NCBI GenBank assembly: GCA_944351315.1
Contig: CALVPL010000031.1
Location: 1-5,372 of the forward strand
Reading direction: 5' to 3'
Origin: an uncultured Bacilli bacterium
GTDB lineage: Bacteria > Bacillota_I > Bacilli_A > RF39 > UBA660
DNA length: 5,372 nucleotides
Shown here: positions 1 to 5,372 of the stretch, piece by piece
Layout: the number at the start of each line of letters is the position of its first letter
Numbering within the stretch: position 1 is the first letter of the stretch
The notes under the pieces: generated by a model
What the model saw: the letters and a program-made list of their open reading frames with translations, nothing else
Databases searched by the model: none
What the model was told of the DNA's origin: nothing
Position numbers and translations under genes: made by a program

Positions 1-789
1 GCTGGAAAAACGACAACATTTCGCATGATTATTGGCCTTTTAGAACCTACTGAAGGGAAAATTACTTTAGATGGTAAACCTATAGATTATAGTGTTACTG
101 ATACGATTGGTTTTTTAACAGAAGAAAGAAGTTTGCTTACTAAATTGACTGTTAAAGAGCAAATTATTTATTATGGCACTTTAAAAGGAATGAATGAAAA
201 AGAAATTTTGAAACGTTTAGATGAATGGTTGGAAAGATTTCATATAAAAGAATATAAAGATCGGAAGATCAAGGAGTTATCTAAAGGAAATCAACAAAAA
301 GTTCAGTTTATCTCAGCCGTTATTAATAATCCTAAATTACTTATTTTGGATGAACCTTTTTCAGGTCTCGATCCGATTAATGTCGAGATGTTTATGGAAG
401 CGATTCGCGACTTTAAAAAACGCGGTAGTAGCATTATTTTTTCTTCGCATCGGATGGAACATGTTGAAATGTTTTGTGAGAATTTAGTGATTCTTGTTAA
501 AGGAAAAAGTGTGTTAGAAGGCGAGTTAAAACAAATTAAAAAAGATTATCGGAAGAAAAATATTCACATTAAAGGAAATGTAGAAAAAGAAGCTTTAAAG
601 AAAACAAAGGGTGTTTTAGATGTTCTTGAAAATGCGGATGAACTCATTGTTAAAATTGAAGACGATTCTTACATTGATAAAGTATTTGATGTCGTGAAAA
701 AAGGAAGCGAGATTACAGAATTTTCTGTTGAAGATCCTACCTTAAATGAAATATTCTTAAGTAAAGTAGGTGAAACATATGAAAAATAA
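1..789 (+). CDS. ABC transporter ATP-binding protein, 5'-truncated (YhaQ/NatA-like)
   Basis: This is the cytoplasmic ATPase subunit of an ABC exporter, powering the permease encoded next. The frame is open from base 1, which falls inside the Walker A motif: the first visible residues are AGKTTT. The start codon and roughly the first 40 residues lie outside the window, and the Met at base 25 is internal. In fragment numbering (262 residues), the Q-loop region reads FLTEERSLL with Glu41 where Gln is usual, a form I know from YhaQ/NatA-type ATPases (PEERGLY). The signature motif is LSKGNQQK (93-100), Walker B is LLILDEP (113-119, Asp117 and Glu118), then the D-loop SGLDP, and the switch His is H150 in SSHRMEH. 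Residues from about 175 onward match the C-terminal extension (DUF4162-like) of this subfamily, ending in the typical DPTLNEIFL. All visible catalytic motifs are intact, so it should be active. The family is secure; the substrate (Na+, drug or peptide) cannot be read from the sequence. Confidence 0.95.
   Translation, partial: AGKTTTFRMIIGLLEPTEGKITLDGKPIDYSVTDTIGFLTEERSLLTKLTVKEQIIYYGTLKGMNEKEILKRLDEWLERFHIKEYKDRKIKELSKGNQQKVQFISAVINNPKLLILDEPFSGLDPINVEMFMEAIRDFKKRGSSIIFSSHRMEHVEMFCENLVILVKGKSVLEGELKQIKKDYRKKNIHIKGNVEKEALKKTKGVLDVLENADELIVKIEDDSYIDKVFDVVKKGSEITEFSVEDPTLNEIFLSKVGETYEK
768..773 (+). promoter_or_regulatory. Ribosome binding site of the permease, inside the ATPase gene
   Basis: AGGTGA lies 5 bases before the ATG at 779 and decides the start. 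An in-frame GTG at 770 would add three residues, but it lies within this site and has no Shine-Dalgarno sequence of its own. The site is inside the last codons of the ATPase gene, which suggests translational coupling of the two subunits. Confidence 0.75.
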
Positions 790-2098
790 GTTGAAATTTT
801 TAACCAAACAAAGTTTAGATAAAAAAATTAAAACCAAATGGTTTAAAGGAGTCAATATTTTACTTTTGGTTTTATTTGTTTTAATTATGAATATTGATCG
901 AGTGATTGCTGTTTTTGGTGGAGATTTTGAAAATCAAATCACGGTATATGTTAAAGATGAGGTAAATATTTATGAGAGTTTTGCTCCGGTTTTTGAAGAG
1001 GTAGCAAGTTCGCTTGGAGAAGCTAAAAATTTTAAATTAGAAGAAACGGAAGAGGATATTGAGTCTTTAAAAAATAGTTTAGAAGAGGATCAAGAAAAAA
1101 TTGTTGTTTATATTTTACCGGATGAACAAAACTATATGAAAGCTCAGATTCTTTCTTATGATGAAGTAGGAACGATTACTACTCAGTTGATTTCAGCATC
1201 AATTAATAGTGTCAAATCTACTGTTGCTGCAAGTGCTAGTGGACTTACTAATGAACAAATTCTTGCTTTAACTTCACCGGTTGAAATTGAAACGGTTTTA
1301 ACTAATCCAGATGTTGAAAATAAAGAAGGTCAAGATATTGTAGCCGCGGGAGTTATGCTTGTCTTTATTCTTCCATGCTTTTTCTTAATTATTATGCTCG
1401 TTCAAATGATTGGAGCAGAAGTAAATGATGAAAAATCAACGAGAAGTATGGAAATCATTATTTCGAATGTGCCTCCTAAAATCCATTTCTTATCTAAAAT
1501 ATTTGCTTCTACAGCTTTTGTTGTTTTACAAGGATTGTTATTGATTTTATATGGCGGGATTGCTTTAATTGTGCGAAATATTTTAGGTGGAGCTGGTTTA
1601 GCTGCGATGAGTGGAGAAGTAACCGGACAATTAAGTGAGATTTTGAGTTTGGTACAAGATACAGGTGTCTTTAGTTTGTTGTTACAAGGTTTACCAATTA
1701 TTCTTGTTTTGTTTATTTTATCTTTTATTGCTTATGCGATTGTTGCTGGAGTTCTTGCTTCTATGACCACAAGTATTGAAGATTTTCAACAACTTCAAAC
1801 TCCTATTATGCTCATTATTTTAGTGGGATATTATTTAGCGATTATGGCGGTTCAATTTGACGGATCTTTATTCATTGAAATTGCTTCTTATATTCCAATG
1901 TTATCTTTCTTAGTTTCGCCAGTTTTATTTATGCTCGGTCAAATCTCTATTTGGCAAATGCTTATTTCTACAGGAATTATGGCCGTGTTTACTTGGTTTA
2001 TATTCCGTTACGGATTGCGAATCTATAAAATAGGAATTTTAAATTATTCTTCTTCTAAATTATGGAAAAAGATGTTTAAATCTTTAAAACAAAAATAG
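779..2098 (+). CDS. ABC-2 type exporter permease (YhaP/NatB-like)
   Basis: This is the membrane subunit partnering the upstream ATPase. It has 439 residues from ATG 779, typical for YhaP/NatB-like permeases (ABC2_membrane_3 type). The topology is the family's usual one. One membrane helix sits at about 25-43 after a Lys-rich cytoplasmic start. A large polar, acidic extracytoplasmic domain follows at about 46-185. A C-terminal membrane block then has helices near 187-211, 241-265, 303-330, 342-360 and 392-412, with a further hydrophobic stretch around 370-386. After the second helix, the cytoplasmic loop from E214 (EVNDEKSTRSMEIII) matches the conserved coupling segment of ABC-2 permeases, which contacts the ATPase. 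The C-terminal tail is basic (KLWKKMFKSLKQK). The gene overlaps the ATPase gene by 11 bases, so the two are surely co-expressed. An intrinsic terminator begins at the stop codon. NatB exports Na+ in Bacillus, but similarity at this level does not establish the substrate here. Confidence 0.9.
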   Translation: MKNKLKFLTKQSLDKKIKTKWFKGVNILLLVLFVLIMNIDRVIAVFGGDFENQITVYVKDEVNIYESFAPVFEEVASSLGEAKNFKLEETEEDIESLKNSLEEDQEKIVVYILPDEQNYMKAQILSYDEVGTITTQLISASINSVKSTVAASASGLTNEQILALTSPVEIETVLTNPDVENKEGQDIVAAGVMLVFILPCFFLIIMLVQMIGAEVNDEKSTRSMEIIISNVPPKIHFLSKIFASTAFVVLQGLLLILYGGIALIVRNILGGAGLAAMSGEVTGQLSEILSLVQDTGVFSLLLQGLPIILVLFILSFIAYAIVAGVLASMTTSIEDFQQLQTPIMLIILVGYYLAIMAVQFDGSLFIEIASYIPMLSFLVSPVLFMLGQISIWQMLISTGIMAVFTWFIFRYGLRIYKIGILNYSSSKLWKKMFKSLKQK

Positions 2099-2128
2099 AA
2101 AGTCTTAAAAAAAGATTTTCTTTTTTTT
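2098..2128 (+). terminator. Intrinsic terminator after the ABC exporter operon
   Basis: GAAAGTCTT (2098-2106) can pair with AAGATTTTC (2112-2120) over nine pairs, including one G-U, around a loop of five A. Eight T follow at 2121-2128. The hairpin starts at the last base of the permease stop codon TAG. The stem is A+T-rich and so modest in strength, but the long T run directly after it is convincing. Upstream of the stem the + strand is A-rich, so it could also stop transcription from the other side, although no minus-strand gene is visible. Confidence 0.8.
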
Positions 2129-2162
2129 ATGAAAAAAGCTACCAATTTTAAGGAATTTTTAG

Positions 2163-2168
2163 TATACT
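2163..2168 (+). promoter_or_regulatory. Putative -10 box of the amidase promoter
   Basis: TATACT matches the sigma-A type -10 consensus at five of six positions. It lies between the terminator and the amidase start, where a promoter is needed if the upstream operon really ends. No good -35 box is seen 16-18 bases upstream (17-base spacing gives TACCAA), and there is no extended -10 TG. The promoter may therefore be weak, activator-dependent or read by another sigma factor. If transcription starts about 7 bases further on, the leader is very short and contains only the ribosome binding site. Confidence 0.45.
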
Positions 2169-2176
2169 TTTAAGGT

Positions 2177-2181
2177 AGGAG
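2177..2181 (+). promoter_or_regulatory. Ribosome binding site of the amidase gene
   Basis: AGGAG lies 9 bases before ATG 2191, within the purine-rich run AAGGTAGGAG. This is a strong site at normal spacing and supports that start. The protein begins with a Lys/Arg-rich start followed by a hydrophobic segment, as expected for a true N-terminus. Confidence 0.75.
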
Positions 2182-2190
2182 TAGAGTAGT

Positions 2191-3900
2191 ATGAAAAGAA
2201 AAATCATAATTGTTTGTGTTCTATTATTGATTTTTTTAAATTTATCTTTTTTTGTAATTGGGTATTTAAGTTATTTAGATCCTCAACTTGGTAGTTTTCA
2301 AATTGAAAGTGTCGTGGAAATGGATAAATTTTTGGCTTTAAATGTAACTCCATCGATCAATGCTACTAAATATGAAGTGAAGATTAAAAAAGATGATCAA
2401 GTCATCTATGAAAAAGAGGAAAGTTCTAATGCGATTTTGTTAGAAAATTTGGAAGCTGATCATAATGATGAATTAGAAATTCAAGTTCTTGCTTTTAATA
2501 AAAATAATGAAATGAAAGAAAGTGAAAATACTTATAATTATGTTTATAAGGATGCTAGTTTTGTGAAAAATCAAGATCATTTGGTTTCTAAAGATCGCGA
2601 TTTATCTTTAACAATTGATGGTTTTGATCCAAATGAACAATATGTTTTGCGACTTTTTTATGGAAAAAAGGTTCTTTATCAAAGTGATGTTTTAGAAGAA
2701 CAAGCCATTGTACCTTATGATGTTATAAAAGATTATTCAGGAAGATTGAATGCGGAGTTATATAATAAAGCAGGAAGAAAAATTAGCACTTTTACTTTTT
2801 ATTTAAATACACCTATTGTTGGAAAAATGAGTCTTTTAGAACCTGGTTCTTCTTTGTCTACCAGATGGGATGATGTCGAGGTTTCTTTTACTGGAGGAAC
2901 TAATGCCAATCATTTTTATTTGGAAATCTGGACGAATAATCAAATGGTTCAGGAACTTGAAGTTTTTCCAGAAGAGAATCACTTCGTTATTCCAGCCGAA
3001 CTTTTAAGTGAGAATACTTTATATCAAGTTGTTTTAAAAGCTGTTTATGAAGATTATTTTGAAATTGCTGAACAAATAAGTTTTGAATTAGATGTTAAGG
3101 AAAAAGAAACTACTAATCCTGTCTATGTTTCTCATAATCCTAATTTTATTCAAAAAGGTACGGAGGTTAGTTTGCAAACGCAAACAAAAGATGCGACCAT
3201 TTATTATACACTTGATGGAAGTGATCCGACCTTATCTAGTTTGGTCTATACAAATCCTTTCGTTATAAATCATGATGTTGTTTTAAAAACGTATGCTGTC
3301 AGTTCGAATCGGTATGATTCCGCGATGAATACTTATTCTTTTCAAATCCAAAATAAGACGCCAGTAATTTATTTAAGTCCAAGTAATCAATATAATAACT
3401 ATGGGGTGAATGGATCGGGATATACTACAGAAAAAGCGATGATGAATAAACTTACTGATGTGATTGAAACTCATTTAAAAAATGCAGGATTCATTGTGTA
3501 CCGCAATAACCCAAATGGAGATATCAATGCTTGGAATGGAGTTAGTAATGCTGTTGGAGCTGATTTTCATCTAGCGATTCATTCTAATGGATCTACGAAT
3601 CACACCGCTCGTGGAATTGAAATTCATATTGATGATGCGACGGCTGCTTCTTTATCTATCGCGACAAATATCTATGAAAATTTGTGGCAAATTTATCCTG
3701 GAAATACTAATCCTTTATATGATCGGGGAGTAAAATATGCTTATGGAAGTTTAGGAGAAGTGAATGAAGAGTATGTTCGTAATGGAGCTTTAATTGAAGT
3801 GGCTTTTCACGATAATATGGAAGATGCTTTATGGATGGTTCAAAATCTTGAACAAATTGGTCAAAATATTGCAAATTCGATTATTTCCTATTATAATTAA
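2191..3900 (+). CDS. Membrane-anchored N-acetylmuramoyl-L-alanine amidase-like protein, multidomain
   Basis: A 569-residue surface protein predicted to cut, or at least bind, the amide bond between MurNAc and the peptide stem of peptidoglycan. Residues 1-4 are basic and about 5-27 are hydrophobic. There is no lipobox or clear signal peptidase site, so it is probably a signal anchor with the rest outside the cell. Three beta-rich segments follow (about 33-120, 121-206 and 207-306), which look like Fn3/Ig-type sandwiches but are not firmly assignable. Residues about 310-388 form a chitobiase/Fn3-associated module with the hallmark YYTLDGSDPT (338-347). Residues about 391-569 are an Amidase_3-type domain: YLSPSNQ (394-400), Glu414, HLAIHSNG with His464, and LIEVAFHDN with Glu536. 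Compared with the usual DPGHGG, the first zinc-binding His is replaced by Asn399. The other expected zinc ligands (Glu414, His464) and the catalytic Glu536 are present. From memory, related clostridial proteins also carry SPS-Q variants, so this may be a subfamily trait and not decay. It heads an apparent operon with the glycosyltransferase. Confidence 0.88.
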   Translation: MKRKIIIVCVLLLIFLNLSFFVIGYLSYLDPQLGSFQIESVVEMDKFLALNVTPSINATKYEVKIKKDDQVIYEKEESSNAILLENLEADHNDELEIQVLAFNKNNEMKESENTYNYVYKDASFVKNQDHLVSKDRDLSLTIDGFDPNEQYVLRLFYGKKVLYQSDVLEEQAIVPYDVIKDYSGRLNAELYNKAGRKISTFTFYLNTPIVGKMSLLEPGSSLSTRWDDVEVSFTGGTNANHFYLEIWTNNQMVQELEVFPEENHFVIPAELLSENTLYQVVLKAVYEDYFEIAEQISFELDVKEKETTNPVYVSHNPNFIQKGTEVSLQTQTKDATIYYTLDGSDPTLSSLVYTNPFVINHDVVLKTYAVSSNRYDSAMNTYSFQIQNKTPVIYLSPSNQYNNYGVNGSGYTTEKAMMNKLTDVIETHLKNAGFIVYRNNPNGDINAWNGVSNAVGADFHLAIHSNGSTNHTARGIEIHIDDATAASLSIATNIYENLWQIYPGNTNPLYDRGVKYAYGSLGEVNEEYVRNGALIEVAFHDNMEDALWMVQNLEQIGQNIANSIISYYN

Positions 3901-3907
3901 AATATAG

Positions 3908-3915
3908 AAAGTGAG
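3908..3915 (+). promoter_or_regulatory. Weak ribosome binding site of the glycosyltransferase
   Basis: AAAGTGAG lies 6 bases before ATG 3922 in the 21-base gap after the amidase stop. It is an imperfect Shine-Dalgarno match (one base off AAAGGAG) and the weakest of the sites in this window. No promoter or terminator fits in the gap, so the gene should be read from the amidase promoter. Confidence 0.5.
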
Positions 3916-3921
3916 ACTTGT

Positions 3922-4923
3922 ATGAAATATATTACATTTGCGGTTCCTTGTTACAATTCAGAAAGTTACATGGAACATTGTATTGAAACTCTTTTAAAAG
4001 GAAAAGAGGATGTGGAGATCATTTTAGTAGATGATGGCTCAAAAGATAAGACAGGGGAGATTGCTGATCGTTATCAAGAAAAATATCCTGATATTATTAA
4101 AGTGGTTCATAAAGAAAATGGCGGCCATGGTTCTGGAGTAAACAAGGGGTTAGAGTTAGCAACGGGTCTTTATTATAAAGTTGTTGATTCAGATGACTGG
4201 GTAGATGAAGAAGCTTTAAAGAGTGTTTTAAAAACAATTAAAAAGTTTCATAAAGAGAAAAGTTTAGTAGATATGTTGGTCGTAAATTATGTCTATGAAA
4301 AAGAAGGGGAACAAAAAGTTATTCGTTATACAAAAACTTTGCCGGAAAATAAAATTTTTACTTGGGATGAAGTGGGCAAATTTAAAAAAGATGCATATCT
4401 ATTGATGCATTCAGTGATTTATCGGACAGAATTTTTAAAAAGTATTGGTTTAAAACTTCCTGAAAAGACATTTTATGTCGACAACATTTTTGTGTATTAT
4501 CCATTACCTTATATTAAAACGATGTACTATTTAAATGTCGATTTTTATCGTTACTTTATTGGGCGAAGTGATCAATCTGTCAATGAACAAGTTATGATTA
4601 AACGAATTGATCAACAAATTTTTATTACTAAAACGATGATTGATTTCTTTAATCCATATGATTATTGGGAAACGAATAGAAATTGTGCTAAATATTTAAT
4701 TCATTATATTGATATTATGATGAGTGTATCTTCCATTTTACTGCAAGTATCTAATACAGATGAGAATCAACATAAGAGAAAAGAGTTATGGAAGTATTTA
4801 AAAGAAAAAAATCGAAAATTGTATAAGACGTGTCGGTTGTCTTTATCCGGTGCTACTTGTCTACCTAGAGATATCGCGGTAGTAGGATATCGCATTGCTC
4901 GTAAAATATATAAGTTTAATTAG
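3922..4923 (+). CDS. Family 2 glycosyltransferase (GT-A fold)
   Basis: A 333-residue cytoplasmic or membrane-associated enzyme that should transfer a sugar from a nucleotide-sugar donor to a surface glycan or lipid-linked acceptor. The N-terminal GT2 domain (about 1-110) shows FAVPCYNSESY near the start, the nucleotide-binding IILVDDGS (Asp37, Asp38), ENGGHGSG (65-72) and VVDSDDW (87-93), whose Asp89-x-Asp91 is the metal-binding DXD motif. The C-terminal half has LLMHSVIYRTEFL, FYVDNIFVYYPLPY and YRYFIGRSDQSVN. These resemble a well-spread but functionally vague group of Bacillota GT2 proteins of about 330 residues. No transmembrane helix is evident, so it is not a processive synthase. It starts 21 bases after the amidase gene, and its TAG stop overlaps the ribosome binding site of the next gene, pointing to one transcript. 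The GT2 assignment is firm; donor, acceptor and linkage are unknown. Confidence 0.93.
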   Translation: MKYITFAVPCYNSESYMEHCIETLLKGKEDVEIILVDDGSKDKTGEIADRYQEKYPDIIKVVHKENGGHGSGVNKGLELATGLYYKVVDSDDWVDEEALKSVLKTIKKFHKEKSLVDMLVVNYVYEKEGEQKVIRYTKTLPENKIFTWDEVGKFKKDAYLLMHSVIYRTEFLKSIGLKLPEKTFYVDNIFVYYPLPYIKTMYYLNVDFYRYFIGRSDQSVNEQVMIKRIDQQIFITKTMIDFFNPYDYWETNRNCAKYLIHYIDIMMSVSSILLQVSNTDENQHKRKELWKYLKEKNRKLYKTCRLSLSGATCLPRDIAVVGYRIARKIYKFN

Positions 4924-4926
4924 GTG
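4922..4926 (+). promoter_or_regulatory. Ribosome binding site overlapping the glycosyltransferase stop codon
   Basis: AGGTG uses the last two bases of the TAG stop (4921-4923) and lies 5 bases before ATG 4932. Ribosomes ending on the glycosyltransferase would sit on this site, so the downstream gene is probably translationally coupled. This is the same AGGTGAA-type arrangement as at the ATPase/permease junction. It supports ATG 4932 as a real start. Confidence 0.7.
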
Positions 4927-4931
4927 AAGTT

Positions 4932-5372
4932 ATGAATAATGTAGAACGTGATTATGAGAATATTTTTTTAGTTCTTCTTGCTGTATTAAAAGCTAAGGGA
5001 TGTGATTATGTTCATATTCCTCAGTTAAAAAAGGTTGTTTTGGAAAATGTTTATGCTCCAGTTTTGAAAAATCATTTGGTAGGATTTCCAGAAGATCTTA
5101 CGCTATTTATTTCAGATTTAGAAAAGTGTAAATATTTGACTAAAAAAGAAAATATGGTAAATGCTTATTTTATTTCTATTCCTTCAGAAGTTGTTCAAAA
5201 AATTTTAGACAAATATCAAAAAAATCCTTATTTATATAAAGCTATAGATTCTTTAGCTTCTTTGTATAGCAATCAAGATCCTGTCGCGGCTAAAGATGAA
5301 AATTTTCATAAAATGTTTGAAATTGAAAAGAATCGTACTATTCAAACTGGAGAAGATTTTTTCATAGCTTTA
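4932..5372 (+). CDS. Hypothetical protein, 3'-truncated by the window end
   Basis: I do not recognise this protein. The frame is open for 147 codons from ATG 4932 to the last base, with no stop. Its codon use is like its neighbours', with Leu TTA/TTG, Lys AAA and Ile ATT dominating. It has a well-placed ribosome binding site and starts 8 bases after the glycosyltransferase stop. These points make it a real gene despite the lack of a family match. No signal peptide, membrane segment or catalytic motif is visible, so it is probably cytoplasmic. Residues about 5-22 look helical. Residues 55-92 (DLTLFISDLEKCKYLT, then an IPSEVVQKIL stretch) have a helix, hairpin, helix rhythm that might suit a winged-helix or similar small fold, but this is speculation. 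Its position suggests a role alongside the glycosyltransferase and amidase. Confidence 0.75.
   Translation, partial: MNNVERDYENIFLVLLAVLKAKGCDYVHIPQLKKVVLENVYAPVLKNHLVGFPEDLTLFISDLEKCKYLTKKENMVNAYFISIPSEVVQKILDKYQKNPYLYKAIDSLASLYSNQDPVAAKDENFHKMFEIEKNRTIQTGEDFFIAL

Noticed and set aside
118..129. Glu in place of the Q-loop Gln as a sign of a dead ATPase
   Set aside because: An EER sequence at this site is, to my knowledge, normal in YhaQ/NatA-type ATPases, and the signature, Walker B and His motifs are intact.
770..778. GTG at 770 as the permease start, giving three extra residues
   Set aside because: It overlaps the AGGTGA ribosome binding site that serves ATG 779 and has no Shine-Dalgarno sequence of its own at a usable distance.
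25..789. The ATPase gene as a complete gene starting at the ATG at 25
   Set aside because: The same frame is open to base 1 and encodes the end of Walker A just before this Met, so the ATG is internal and the gene is cut by the window edge.
2140..2145. TACCAA as a -35 box for the amidase promoter
   Set aside because: It has the right 17-base spacing but matches TTGACA at only two positions, no better than chance.
2099..2190. A riboswitch or attenuator ahead of the amidase gene
   Set aside because: The gap is only 92 bases, its one hairpin is explained as the terminator of the upstream operon, and the proposed transcript leader is too short for a structured RNA.
1..5372. tRNA or rRNA genes, CRISPR repeats, insertion sequence ends, phage or defence genes
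   Set aside because: No cloverleaf-like sequence, regularly spaced repeats, long terminal inverted repeats or transposase/integrase/nuclease motifs were seen. Nearly all of the window is taken up by the five genes.

Overview
The window is strongly A+T-rich, with codons ending mostly in A or T and all clear genes on the + strand. Shine-Dalgarno sites are good, Trp is encoded by TGG, and the genetic code is standard. A membrane-anchored murein amidase implies a peptidoglycan wall. Together these suggest a low-GC Bacillota. A Bacilli, Erysipelotrichia or RF39-like gut lineage is my best guess, but the sequence does not fix the taxon.

Layout: (1) Positions 1-2098 hold an ABC exporter pair. It consists of a 5'-truncated ATP-binding subunit overlapping its ABC-2 type permease by 11 bases, related to the YhaQ/YhaP and NatA/NatB families. 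The pair ends in a good intrinsic terminator at about 2098-2128. (2) A 92-base gap holds the terminator, a promoter-like -10 box and a strong ribosome binding site. (3) Positions 2191 to the window end look like a second, envelope-related operon. Its genes are a membrane-anchored cell-wall amidase with several predicted beta-sandwich domains and a chitobiase/Fn3-like module, then a family 2 glycosyltransferase 21 bases downstream. An unrecognised gene follows 8 bases later and runs off the window.

The first operon probably exports a small molecule, ion or peptide, with substrate unknown. The second probably acts on the cell surface: the amidase at the outer face of the membrane, and the glycosyltransferase making a surface glycan from the cytoplasmic side. 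The link between these two activities is inferred only from co-orientation and tight spacing.

I see no RNA genes, insertion sequences, CRISPR arrays, phage genes or clear signs of a previously undescribed system. The most notable point is that the amidase domain has Asn where the family normally has its first zinc-binding His, while the other metal and catalytic residues are kept. The second is the unrecognised, apparently translationally coupled gene at the 3' end.
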